Source: Neoarius graeffei (Eukaryota > Chordata > Actinopteri > Siluriformes > Ariidae). From it: a stretch of DNA of 64,000 nt. Location: contig NC_083577.1 of NCBI RefSeq assembly GCF_027579695.1, forward strand, positions 66,906,241-66,970,240, in the 5' to 3' direction. The first letter of the stretch is position 1. Each line of letters opens with the position of its first letter. Below, in pieces: positions 44,201 to 58,700 of this stretch. The notes under the pieces are model-generated. The model made no database searches, was not told the origin of the DNA, and worked only from the letters and a program-made list of their open reading frames with translations. A program made the translations under genes and the position numbers.

Positions 44201-47200
44201 ATGGCCAAGACCAAAGAGCTGTCAAAGGACACCAGAAACAAAATTGTAGACCTGAACCAGGCTGGGAAGACTGAATCTGCAATAGGTAAGCAGCTTGGTG
44301 TGAAGAAATCAACTGTGGGAGCAATTATTAGAAAATGGAAAACATGCAAGACCACTGATAATCTCCCTCGATCTGGGGCTCCACGCAAGATCTCACCCCA
44401 TGGGGTCAAAATGATCACAAGAACGGTGAGCAAAAATCCCAGAACCACACGGGGGGACCGAGTGAATGACCTACAGAGAGCTGGGACCAAAGTAACAAAG
44501 GCTACCATCAGTAACACACTACGCCGCCAGGGACTCAAATCCTGCAGTGCCAGACGTGTCCCCCTGCTTAAGCCAGTACATGTCCAGGCCTGTCTAAAGT
44601 TTGCTAGAGAGCATTTGGATGATCCAGAAGAGGATTGGGAGAATGTCATATGAAACCAAAATAGAACTTTTTGGTAAAAACTCAACTTGTCGTGTTTGGA
44701 GGAGAAAGAATGCTGAGTTGCATCCAAAGAACACCATATCTACTATGAAGCATGGGGGTGGAAACATCATGCTTTGGGGCTGTTTTTCTGCCAAGGGACC
44801 AGGACGACTGATCCGTGTAAAGGAAAGAATGAATGGGGCCATGTATCGTGAGATTTTGAGTGAAAACCTTCCATCAGCAGGGGCGCTGAAGATGAAACGT
44901 GGCTGGGTCTTTCAGCATGACAATGATCCCAAACACACCGCCCGGGCAACGAAGGAGTGGCTTCGTAAGAAGCATTTCAAGGTCCTGGAGTGGCCTAGCC
45001 AGTCTCCAGATCTCAACCCCATAGAAAATCTTTGGAGGGAGTTGAAAGTCCGTGTTGCCCAGCGACAGCCCCAAAACATCACTGCTCGGGGGCGTCGTGG
45101 CTCAGGTGGTTAAGGCGCTATACCATGAATGCGGGCGACCCGGGTTCGATTCTGGCCCGAGGTCATTTCCCGATCCCTTCCCGTCTCTCTCTCTCCCGCT
45201 CATTTACTGTCTCTACACTTTCCTGCAAAAAGCCCAAAAAAATATCTTTAAAAAAAAAAAAAAAAAACATCACTGCTCTAGAGGAGATCTGCATGGAGGA
45301 ATGGGCCAAAATACCAGCAACAGTGTGTGAAAACCTTGTGAAGACTTACAGAAAACGTTTGACCTCTGTCATTGCCAACAAAGGGTATATAACAAAGTAT
45401 TGAGATGAACTTTTGTTATTGACCAAATACTTATTTTCCACCATAATTTGCAAATAAATTCTTTAAAAATCCTACAATGTGATTTTCTGGATTCTTTCCT
45501 CCCATTCTGTCTCTCATAGTTGAAGTGTACCTATGATGAAAATTACAGGGCTCTCTCATCTTTTTAAGTGGGAGAACTTGCACAATTGGTGACTGACTAA
45601 ATACTTTTTTGCCCCACTGTGTATATATATATAACAGGGGCGGCACGGTGGTGTAGTGGTTAGCGCTGTCGCCTCACAGCAAGAAGGTCCTGGGTTCGAG
45701 CCCCGGGGCCGGCGAGGGCCTTTCTGTGTGGAGTTTGCATGTTGTCCGCGTGGGTTTCCTCCGGGTGCTCCGGTTTCCCCCACAGTCCAAAGACATGCAG
45801 GTTAGGTTAACTGGTGACTCTAAATTGAGCGTAGGTGTGAGTGTGAATGGTTGTCTGTGTCTATGTGTCAGCCCTGTGATGACCTGGCGACTTGTCCAGG
45901 GTGTACCCCGCCTTTTGCCCGTAGTCAGCTGGGATAGGCTCCAGCTTGCCTGCGACCCTGTAGAAGGATAAAGCGGCTAGAGATAATGAGATGAGATATA
46001 TAACAGGTAATTTCTGAGCCAAACAGAACACAAGAGTTGGATAAGATAGAGGAGATTGGATAAGAGTTGGATAAGCTGGATAAGAGCATCAAAAGAATCA
46101 AAAGACTACTGTTTCGCTCCTAATATCCTACCATACACAGCTGTTTTGTTACTTGTGATAATGAAGCAACATCTATAAAGCCTAACTTTCCTTAAACATC
46201 TTGTATTGGTTTTCTGATTATGAAGTATGATTTTGTACTTTTGTAATGAATTTACTCTTTCACTACTTGTATTTAATTTTTTGTTTTGGGGTGTGTGTGT
46301 TTTTTTTTTTGTTTGTGTTTTTGTGAACTTTTAATAGTATTGTTCAGTGTTTAATTTCAACATCGCATTTCTTTCTGATTGAGATAGTTTAGTTCATTCT
46401 TATATCTGCTATATAGAGTACTGCTATATATTTCTGTTGTTTTTGTTGAATAGTTTGTGATTTTTTTTCCCTTCGTGGTAGTTCGTGGCTTAATTTGTAT
46501 TTGATTTTGGAAAATCAATGACTGCAATTAAGATTAGCCCTTTAGTATATGTACCATGGTGGCATCTAAATTATTTGCCACATAAGAAGACAGCCACAAG
46601 AAAACATGTACAAAAAATATTATAATATACAGTGGTGCTTGAAAGTTTGTGAACCCGTTAGAATTTTCTATATTTCTGCATAAATATGACCTAAACCATC
46701 ATCAGATTTTCACACAAGTCCTAAAAGTAGATAAAGAGAACCCAGTTAAACAAATGAGACAAAAATATTATACTTGGTCATTTACTGTATTTATTGAGGA
46801 AAATGATCCAATATTACATATCTGTGAGTGGCAAAAGTATGTGAACCTCTAGGATTAGCAGTTATTTTGAAGGTGACATTCAAGTCAGGTGTTTTCAATC
46901 AATGGGATGACAATCAGGTGTGAGCGGGCACCCTGTTTTATTTAAAGAACAGGGATCTATCAAAGGCTGATCTTCACAACATGTTTGTGGAAGTGTATCA
47001 TGGCACGAACAAAGGAGATTTCTGAGGACCTCAGAAAAAGCGCTGTTGAGGCTCATCAGGTTGGAAAAGGTTACAAAACCTTCTCTAAAGAGTTTGGACT
47101 CCACCAATCCACAGTCAGACAGATCGTGTACAAATGAAGGAAATTCAAGACCATTGTTACCCTCCCCAGGAGTGGTCGACCAACAAAGATCACTCCAAGA

Positions 47201-50200
47201 GCAAGGCGTGTAATAGTCGACGAGGTCACAAAGGACCCCAGGGTAACTTCTAAGCAACTGAAGGCCTGTCTCACATTGGCTAATGTTAATGTTCATGAGT
47301 CCGCCATCAGGAGAACACTGAACAACAATGGTGTGCATGGCAGGGTTGCAAGGAGAAAGCTACTGCTCTCCAAAAACAACATTGCTGCTCATCTGCAGTT
47401 TGCTAAAGATCACGTGGACAAGCCAGAAGGCTGTTGGAAAAATGTTTTGTGGACGGATGAAATCAAAATAGAACTTTTTGGTTTAAATGAGAAGCATTAT
47501 GTTTGGAGAAAGGAAAACACTGCATTCCAGCATAAGAACCTTATCCCATCTGTGAAACATAGTAGTGGTAGTATCATGGTTTGGGCCTGTTTTGCTGCAT
47601 CTGGGCCAGGACGGCTTGCCATCATTGATGGAACAATGAATTCTGAATTATACCAGTGAATTGTAAAGGAAAATGTCAGGACATCTGTCCATGAACTGAA
47701 TCTCAAGAGAAGGTGGGTCATGCAGCAAGACAATGACCCTAAGCACACAAGTCGTTCTCCCAAAGAATGGTTAAAGAAGAATAAAGTTAATGTTTTGGAG
47801 TGGCCACGTCAAAGTCCTGACCTTAATCCAATCGAAATGCTGTGGAAGGACCTGAAGCAAGCAGTTCATGTGAGGAAACCCACCAGCATCCCAGAGCTGA
47901 AGCTGTTCTGTACAGAGGAATGGGCTAAAATTCCTCCAAGCCAGTGTGCAGGACTGATCAACAGTTACCGGAAACGTTTAGTTGAAGTTATTGCTGCACA
48001 AGGGGGTCACACCAGATACTGAAAGCAAAGGTTCACATACTTTTGCTACTCACAGATATGTAATATTGGATCATTTTCCTCAATAAATAAATGACCATGT
48101 ATAATATTTTTGTCTCATTTGTTTAACTGGGTTCCGTTTGTCTACTTATAGGACTTGTGTTAAAATCTGATGATGCTTTAGATCATATTTATGCAGAAAT
48201 ATAGAAAATTCTAAAGGGTTCACAAACTTTCAAGCACCACTGTATTACAGTCTGGAATTAGTTTATTTAAAAAGTCATGCTAACTGAGATTATAGTGGTC
48301 AATGAGTGTTTGTGTGTGTGTAGGTAAAATCCATTCCTTTAGAATGTGATCCAGAGTATCTGTGGCTTCAGGAGGAGGAGAACTGCAATAACATCATCCA
48401 CCAAGATAACATTACATACATTAACTCCACAGGTGATTCATATCCACTCATACACACACGTGCACACCCTCTCCTTTTTCCACTGTTTAATCGCTCCTAA
48501 AAGCAACCAAAATATTTGGTTCCGAGGATGGTTAAATTATCAGTGTTATGCATATTATCATCCACACCACATTTTCATACCCATGATGATCTGTATTGGT
48601 GGACGTGTTAGTGGACAAACATGACATTCTGGGTTTATCTTTGGAATATGTAAACTGGTATGATGTTGAATATGATGAATAACTACCATGATGCAGTGTT
48701 GCTTGTTATCACATTATACATGTAGCCTCATCCGCCTCAACCAGTTCCCATACACAACCCCAACAATGTCACTGAGTTGCTTACTTCCGTCATCAAGGAT
48801 ATTTACTTTGTGTTAGTGCAGGTTTTTTTTTCACTGTTACCTAACGTGGCCATGTAGATATTTTTAGACTATGGTCTGTATAATGTGAAGTTCAACATGG
48901 ACTGATTTTTGACCTGTATGATTGCTTACTAGGGCTGTCACTAACACCAGGCTTGCAGCTTGCACACACACCATAAATACCAATCTATCAGGACACTGAC
49001 ATTAAAATAACACTAAAATGTAATACAGGGCTCTCTCTTTAGTGTACTCAATCATCACGTACGTCATCTAAGACAGCGAGATCCACATTTGTTTCAACCT
49101 GTGTGAAACACACTTACAGTAACAAGCCACCTATGTTTTCCTGCCGTTCATCAGAAGACCAAGACATTATAGCACCAGAGAGAAAGGCTGAATCCTTAAT
49201 GTCTGCTATCTTAAAAGGAAAACATTCATCACCATGTGAATGATACTGTGTGTGTGTGTGTGTGTGTGTGCACGCAGTTCCTGATTTCTTCTAACTGATT
49301 GTGTCTCCTGACTGGCTTACTCAATTACAGCTACTACAAATGAGGAGACCATTTAGATCGCATTATCTATTATCGCATTATTGTACAAGATGTACATGTT
49401 TAGGGCTAAATATTAAAGTGAACAGAAGAGTTGCAGAGAAGTTTTGGAGAGTCAGTTCTAAGATATTTTTGGCTGATGTAGAGATATCATATTTCCTGTC
49501 AAGATTATGGGCAAAACCATTTTGTTTATTTCTCATCATTATGAACAAAAACATTATGTTTATTTCTCATCATTAACCTATGAACTTAGAGGTCAAAGAG
49601 AAGCAAAGCTCATCTGCCTAATGGGAAACACTTTCTGTACATAATGTTCATGTTAATGCTTCCCGTTTTATAACCCCTGCAGGCTGTGGTGCATTATGGG
49701 ATGATGTAAAATGCTGGCCTCGTGCAGAGGTTGGAGATGTGATCTCTCAACAGTGCCCCACATTCCTCAGGGTCAAAGGTTGGTTTGGTAGTGGTTCTGA
49801 GCCAGTCTTTCAGCACAGCCATGTTATTATACAATACCAAATAAAGTTCGGACACATCTTCTAATTCAATGGTTGTTCTTTATTTTTATTAATTTAAAGA
49901 GACTTCATGCGTTAAACTAATGATGGACTATTATTTCTCTTTACTTAGTCGAGCAGTTCTTGACACAATATAGATTATTACAGTTGCCGAACAGGTCTAA
50001 TTACTGTATTATTATTAATTATTTACTGTTTGATCTCAAATGCATTAAGGCGGCAAGAAATTGCACTAATTAACTTTTGACGAGGCACCTGTTAATTGAA
50101 AAGCATTCCAGGTGACTACCTCATGAAGCTGGTTAAGATAATGACAGTAGTGTACAAAGCATCATCAAGGTAAACGGTGGATGCTGTGAAGAATCTAAAA

Positions 50201-50887
50201 TATGAAACATATATATTGTTTTCTTTTTAAACACTTTTCTCTTAGTACATAATTCCATATATGTTCCATATGTTATTTCATAGTTTTGATGTCTTTAGTA
50301 TTGTTCTACAATGTAGAAAATAGTCAAAATACAGAAAAACATATGAATGAGTATGTGTGTTCAAGCGTTTGACTGGTACTGTATACATATATAGTATGTA
50401 TTTATCCATATGAATAGGAAATGTAAGGAGAAACTGTACAGAGACTGGGTGGTCCGATCCGTTCCCACCATACATGCTGGCTTGCGGATCACTGAATGGC
50501 ATTCTGCACCCTCCATCTGACATGGTATGGTTAACACAATCTTACACATAAACATAGTAGTTTAAAGGAATACTCACGCATTTTTCAACCTAATCTCTAT
50601 CTACTGTATGTGTGGCATACTAGGTTTGATTACTACAGGCAAGAAATTCAACATATTTTTTCTGGACGCAGAACACAAAATTTGTTCACTTGAAACTTAC
50701 ATATAATGAAAGTCAAAGGGCATCTATAGAATTGCATCAGTAAGCATCATTTATTCATACATCTTCAGTAACCGCCATATCCTGCTCAGGATCATGGTGT
50801 ATCTAGAGCCTATCACAGGAACAACAGGTGTGAGGTGGAAAAACACCCTGGATGTGATGCCCGTCCATTACAGGGCACCATGGACAG

Positions 50888-50955
<68 letters not shown>

Positions 50956-51580
50956 AAACCTAGAAACCTAGGGCCAATTTAGAATAGCCATTTAATCATT
51001 TTCATGCTGGCATTTTCAGGAGGTGGGAGGAAACTAGAGAACCTTGAAAAACATCAATCAATAAATTAAGCGAAACAAGTATTTCTGTAAGATACTTTCA
51101 TTAATTCTTTTGTCAAACGTATATGTAAAACACTCTCTAAATCTCTATGAATCACCCTTTCAGGTATAGGACTAGTTTTTCAGAGGGACAGACTTACAGA
51201 TGTGTGTCGCCAATGTAGCTGTACGGATCTCAGATAACACAAAATCTTCGAGAAAACTTAAATAACTGAAATTGCTTTTAACTGTATTTGTACTGTATTT
51301 TTCCAAATGTTAGAAATGCCACGTCCCAACTTTTTTGAAACATGTTGCATTCATCAAATTCAATATAAGGATATCTTTACAACAAAAACAATAAAGTTGA
51401 TCAGTTTGAACATTAAGTATCTTACATTTATATTGTATTCAATTGAATATAGGTTGAAAAGGATTTACAAATCATTGGATTCTGTCTTTATTTATGTTTT
51501 GTATGGTGTCCCAACTTTTTTGGAATCAAGATTATAAAGCAAAGGGTTAAACAATTTTAAATTTGGAAATATGTATCTGA

Positions 51581-51622
<42 letters not shown>

Positions 51623-51694
51623 GGTGTCCCAAAAAATGTACTCACTCTTTAAATTACAATAAATGCATTGAGTGAGTACATTATTTTGGGACAC

Positions 51695-51765
<71 letters not shown>

Positions 51766-54700
51766 TGTGTAGATGATGCATTACACATCACACATTTGGT
51801 GTCTGCATTTTTAATATAGGTAGGCCTGGAATATATGGATATGTACAACATGAGGAAATGCAATACATTTTATCTTTCAAGTACTCTACATGTGTCAAAC
51901 AGCTGACTTCTTTTTTTTTTTAATTTAATATTTACTGAGGATGCCAACGTCACAGAGTGATTCCCAAGAACTTGTGCACTATGTACATACACAGGCATGC
52001 ACAAAGAGGCAGACATGAATGAATGAATGAATGAATGAATACAAACTACAACAAATCAAAGGCTACTGTACACTATCAGAAATAGGGGTACAGTAGGAGT
52101 CCATTTCTGTCCTCCAAGGTCCTTTCTACACTAATGTACCTCCTAGGGCTCATTATTGGACTTCAAGGTCTTTTGAAGGCAAAAAAAAGGTACAGTGGTG
52201 CTTGAAAGTTTGTGAACCCTTTAGAATTTTCTATATTTCTGCATAAATATGACCTAAAACATCATCAGATTTTCACACAAGTCCTAAAAGTAGATAAAGA
52301 GAACCCAGATAAACAAACGAGACAAAAATAGTATACTTGGTCATTTATTTATTGAGGAAAATGATCCAATATTACATATCTGTGAGTAGCAAAAGTATGT
52401 GAACCTTTGCTTTCAGTATCTGGTGTGACCCCCTTGTGCAGCAATAACTGCAACTAAACGTTTCTGGTAACTGTTGATCAGTCCTGCACACCGGCTTGGA
52501 GGAATTTTAGCCCGTTCCTCCGTACAGAACAGCTTCAACTCTGGGATGTTGGTGGGTTTCCTCACATGAACTACTCGCTTCAGGTCCTTCCACAACATTT
52601 CCATTGGATTAAAGTCAGGACTTTGACTTGGCCATTCCAAAACATTAACTTCATTTTTCTTTAACCATTCTTTGGTAGAACGACTTGTGTGCTTAGGGTT
52701 GTTGTCTTGCTGCATGACCCACCTTCTCTTGAGATTCAGTTCATGGACAGATGTCCTGACATTTTCCTTTAGAATTCGCTGGTATAATTCAGAATTCATT
52801 GTTCCATCAATGATGGCAAGCCGTCCTGGCCCAGATGCAGCAAAACAGGCCCAAACCATGATACTACCACCACCATGTTTCACAGATGGGATATGGTTCT
52901 TATGCTGGAATGCAGTGTTTTCCTTTCTCCAAACATAACGCTTCTCATTTAAACCAAAAAGTTCTATTTTGGTCTCATCCGTTCACAAAACATTTTTCCA
53001 ATAGCCTTCTGGCTTGTCCACGTGATCTTTAGCAAACTGCAGACGAGCAGCAATGTTCTTTTTGGAGAGCAGTGGCTTTCTCCTTGCAACCCTGCCATGC
53101 ACACCATTGTTGTTCAGTGTTCTCCTGATGGTGGACTCATGAACATTAACATTGGCTAATGTGAGAGAGGCCTTCAGTTGCTTAGAAGTTACCCTGGGGT
53201 CCTTTGTGACCTCGCTGACTATTACACGCCTTGCTCTTGGAGTGATCTTTGTTGGTTGACCACTCCTGGGGAAGGTAACAATGGTCTTGAATTTCCTCCA
53301 TTTGTACACAATCTGTCTGACTGTGGGTTGGTGGAGTCCAAACTCTTTAGAGATGGTTTTGTAACCTTTTCCAGCCTGATCAGCATCAACAACGCTTTTT
53401 CTGAGGTCCTCAGAAATCTCCTTTGTTCGTGCCATGATACACTTCCACAAACATGTGTTGTGAAGATCAGACTTTGATAGATCCCTGTTCTTTAAATAAA
53501 ACAGGGTGCCCACTCACACCTGATTGTCATCCCGTTGATTGAAAACACCTGACTCTAATTTCACCTTCAAATTAACTGCTAATCCTAGAGGTTCACATAC
53601 TTTTGCCACTCACAGATATGTAATATTGGATCATTTTCCTCAATAAATAAATGACCAAGTATAATATTTTTGTCTCATTTGTTTAACTGGGTTCTCTTTA
53701 TCTACTTTGAGGACTTGTGTGAAAATCTGATGATGTTTTAGGTCATATTTATGCAGAAATATAGAAAATTCTAAAGGTTTCACAAACTTTCAAGCACCAC
53801 TGTACATATATGTTCCAAATCAATATATAAAAGTTACAAATAAGTACTTTAGAGGGTACTGCTCCAGTGACAAGCCGTTGTACCCCTAAAGGTACCATGA
53901 TGTACTTTGTTTTCTGAGAGTGTACTGACAGCTAGCTAACTAGGCAAAATCTTACAGTGCATGCAGCAAAGGTAGCCATCATGGAAAACATTTTTTTTAA
54001 TGACGTAATATGCAAAGCTCTTCAGGTTACATGAACTGTGAATGAGATAGCTAGTTGCTAATTCTCTAGCTACCAGTAGATAGCTGGAAGAACATAGGCT
54101 AAATTTATGTATCTAGCTCAAAGTACAGTACAATCACATCATCAATGATGCATAATCATATTGTGATGATTTTACATAATAAACCAATGTAAGGAGTAGG
54201 CCTTTAAGCTACATGGATAAAGTTGCATAAGGTTTTTGGTAAGATTAAATGGGTGGGGGAAAAAAATTGCTAAGACATTCCCCACACATCTCATCAGTCA
54301 AACTGACTTTTCGATCAAATTCAAAAACTGCCCTCATTCTTCTTAAAAGTGAATTTTGAGATAATGGGTTTTCAGTTCACTGGTGTGAATATTGTGATGA
54401 TGTCTTATCCTTTCATCATATAGAGAAAATCATCTATGCATTTGTCATCACGTCTAGACTAATGCAATTCTTTGTTTACTCGCCTTAGTCATAAAGCCCT
54501 GGTTTGTCTGGAGCTTGTCAGGAATGAATAAACATAGGGAACACTTTACTCTAATTGTGGTGCCCATGGTATTTTTGTGGACAAGTCTCGGTAGTTTCAG
54601 CTATTTATTATTCCAAAACAGTAGTTGGTGTCATGGTTCCAAGAAGCTTTCAAAGGCTTTGAACTGAAGTTCATTACATTACATTACATCTGTGATGGTA

Positions 54701-55687
54701 CATGTAGTGAAGTGATCCATGTTGTTTTTACTGTGGCAGATGTTTCTCATGTTTAATCAACCACTTGTCTATTTCCGGCCACCTTCTCATGTGCTGAGGT
54801 TCAAGTTCTGGGAAACGCCTTCTCATGTGAATTTCACTTAAACTCTTTCAGTTAGAATATTTATACATCATAAGCATAATAATCTTGCTTAAACAGCTAC
54901 AGCACCAATTCCTGCCTACCTTCACCAGTTAGCAGTGGATTGTAGGAAAATTGTAAAATACTGGTGCATTACATGGTGATGGCTCTGAGTATATTTCTGA
55001 ATTGCTGTCTCTTTAATACAATGTTGTAATGTAAGCTGTTTTTGATCTTCTAACTAAGAGCTCCTATCTATCCCAGAGAGTTAAAATTGCTAAATAAATA
55101 AAAAGTAAAAACAGAACAACGTGCATAATAATTAAGCTTTGGTTGAAAAATGAGGACGTATTCCTTTAGTCAGCTACCAAGATAAGCTTAAGCTTTGTTT
55201 ACTACTACAGCTGTTGCATGGAGATTAAATGATGCAAAAGTACATAAAAAATACTATTCTGAATGAATCCATAAACTGATAGATCTGTATAAAATCCTGT
55301 AATTTTTTACATGCTTAGTCATATGTGTGTGTGTGTGTGTGTGTGTGTAGATGCTGGTGTCACATGAGTACTTCATGTGGGTAAAGATCATGTACTCATT
55401 GGGATACAGCATCTCAGTGATCTCCCTCACCATTGCATTTGTGCTGCTGTGTGTGTTCAGGTACAGCCTTGTAAGTGTGTATATGTTTCTTTTTTATAAA
55501 CCTACTAAATCTGTCAATAATATAAACACATTTTGGAATGTTGTCTTTTCTCAGAAAGCTCCACTGCACTCGGAATTTCATCCACATGCAGCTCTTTCTG
55601 TCCTTCATTTTGCGGGCTGTTTTCATTTTCATCAGAGATGCAGCATTACACAACTCACAGGATTATTACCACTGTGAATCTTACCCG

Positions 55688-55730
<43 letters not shown>

Positions 55731-58700
55731 AGTCTTATCCAGCAAATATGTACGTATACACGAGCAGTACACAAATAGTTATAGTTGAAAATAATCTGTC
55801 GCTAGTTTACATTGATTAATGTGTTATTCTGTGTGTAAAATATGACTTTGTATTTTCTTTCAGCTTGGCTGTAAGGTCGCACTGATTTTCTCCAACTATT
55901 GCATACTTGCCAACTATAGCTGGCTGCTGGTGGAGGGTCATTACCTGCACAGCCTCATCCACCTGTCCCTACATTCCCCAAGAAAATGCCTGCACTGGTA
56001 CATCAGCTTTGGCTGGGGTACGTCTCTCTCTCTCTCTCATACTCACAGAAAACATACAGTTAACACCACAATTACTGACTCTTTCCAAGAGAATGGATGA
56101 AAATTCATTCATTCATCTTCAGTAAGTGCTTTACGCTGGTCAGGGTTACACTGGATCCAGACCCAGCCTGAGAACACTAGGCATGAAGCAGGAACACACA
56201 CTGAATAGGACAGCAGTCCATCGCAGGTCATGCATATACACATTCACATCTAGGGGCAATTTAGAGTAGCTAATTCACCTAACATGTTTTTGGGGTTGGG
56301 AGGAAACTGGAGAATCCAGAGGAAACCCACATGGACATGGTGAGAACGTGCAAAACTCCACTCAGACAGTAACCCAAGCTCAGGAACGAGCCACAGACCC
56401 TGGAGCACTGAACTAGTAATGCTAGCCACATGTTTTCTACCCAACGCAAGAAAAATTTGTGAAGTTGCATGCATGTCAAATCCCACTGGCATTAACCAAT
56501 GCATGGTAAACTAGACAATTTTTAACATAAAAAAAACCCAGATTATTGACCTTGAATTGAAAAGGGCAGTCCAAGTATCTCAAACATTGTTATAAGATTC
56601 TTAATGCTGTGATTGTTTCATTGGGAGTCTTCAGCAACTGTTAATTGTAGGGGTGCCTAATGTTATAACACTGAATCAAGTCATTTGAAGGAAAAATCCA
56701 CTAACTAGGAAAATATTTTAGGTCTTGTAATAAATAAATAAAATAAAACAAACCCGACAAGGAGCAGCGGTAGGGTTGTGCTCAAATTAAAATTCATTGC
56801 ACGTGGTATTTTCATTTTTATTAATTTTCAAGAAGGCTGCCAGTAATTCCACAGTGGACTCCAGGGTTTCACATTACGCATTTTAAAATCATACATTCTC
56901 AAACACATTTTTCTTCAAACACACATTAATATCTCTCAAACACATATACAGTTATGTATGCCTAGCTATGTAAACATTTCTTGGCAAGCAAAAGTGTTTG
57001 TCTTTCTCATATTCCTACTATCAACATTTTGCTGTGATCTTTTATTACACTGGGGAATGATAGAATGGTAAAAGTTCAAGCTTGCATTGCTGAGTTTAGC
57101 ATTACCTCTGTTCCTTTTTACTCAGGCACCCCTATGCTCATCATCATCGTGTGGAGTGTCGCCAAATATCTGCAGGAGGACGAGGGGTGTGTACACACAG
57201 ACCATAATAACAATACAGTATAATGTCTTGCTCTTCATAAATCTCCACACATGCTAGAGTACATTTGGCAAAAATCCGTTTCTGAACATTGATAGAAATC
57301 TCGAGTAGCTGAACTTTAAGTCTCCTAAGAGATGCACTGCCATCATTTGCATACATGTCAACCTTTGGTCAATCAAACCTGTATAACCAACCTCCAAAAT
57401 CCGTATTTCCCTTATAAAATCTTTATAAGATGCAAATTAAAATAATTTACCTAAAATTTGAATGATAATTAACAATGATATATCCCAGTTACTTTTTATT
57501 CAATATTAATAACAATAAACCTTCAGAATGAATAGAAAGCTCCAATGTTTGACAAAAACACAAAGTGTCACTCTAATGTTCTGAATTGTACTCCATGACA
57601 GCTTTTTTAGCACTCTGCACCAATACCTCACTAGGCTGCATGTCACAGCAAGTGTCTGTGTTGATCTTGCCGGAGTGCCCATTCAGAATCTTTTCAGTCG
57701 CTAGTGAAAGTCGCTCAGGTGGAAATACGCATTTCAAACAAAATGTTACTTCCCGGTTGGCGGGATTCTCGCAATGCGGTGTGCGCATGATCAAAAGTGG
57801 AACGAAGTCTCGCTACCACAAGATAATGCGCGATTTCATAAGACTCTTTACTGGCTGTTTGTGCTTTCTGTGGTGTACAGTACGTTTGTAAATGTTATGC
57901 GCTCTTTTATCATCGTGGGAATTGATTATAGCTCTAAATAAATATTGAAGTTTTTTTTAAAGAATCCGTATAACTTTATTTGTACGCCCATATACTACGT
58001 TTATTGAATCAAATCCGTATAAAATACGGACATTCCGTATAGGTTGACATGTATGCATTTGTCTGATCCCTAAGATCGGCAGATGCAATATATGTATACG
58101 TACACATATAGTGTCACATAGTTCACTATCATACATTACAGACCAGGTTTGTACTGTATAATCCTGAAATTTCATTGATTGCCAGATTTAGCCTATTAGA
58201 TCTCTGCAGATATATTTCGTTTGAAGTCTGCTTACTGTGGAAAATAATCAACGACAGGCTGATGTGATGCAGCCTACTATCTAGTAAAGTGAGGTCACCA
58301 CCTGGAAGTTGATTATTTCCCAATAACAGCAAGTTGCAAAGTGTTTTATTTCTCTTATACCACAGCATTTTCTCAATGTGAACATTGTTATGTTTAATGT
58401 TGTGGAACATCCGTAAGACAAATTATTTCCTGCTATCAGTTAAGTTATAGGAGCTATAAACTATCATTTTCTCACCAGCCTCACTTTCTTTTGTCTCAAA
58501 GTTAATAAAAAAGCAGCTTGTCATGTTCTAGAGAAACCAGAGAGCGGAAAGTCTGTATCTTTTACTTTTAAAGTGAATTTTATGCTGTCTTCCCCTTAAC
58601 CCATAATAAGTTATTCAAACAAATCAAGTTTGATGTCTGAAGTGTGCTTCTTTGAACGGGAGCTATGAGGCTAGCTTATGCTAGGCTATCCATCCATCCA

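Larger units (their letters stand above)
43833..45622 (+). mobile_element. Tc1-like transposon (family 3)
   Basis: Inverted ends CAGTGGGGCAAAAAAGTATT and AATACTTTTTTGCCCCACTG next to TA-rich target sequence. The long inner inverted regions share TAGGTACACTTCAACTATGA and its complement. It contains a broken transposase and a tRNA-derived SINE (45088-45263). Confidence 0.92.

Noticed and set aside
45088-45160. tRNA gene
   Set aside because: tRNA-like head of a poly-A-tailed SINE with target duplications.
51172-51233. Candidate last ectodomain exon of the receptor
   Set aside because: The frame contains stops and lacks the RNCTxxGWS motif; the exon at 50418-50524 fits motif and phase.
57586-57891. 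101-codon plus-strand frame
   Set aside because: Antisense to the more compositionally protein-like minus-strand relic; no domain.
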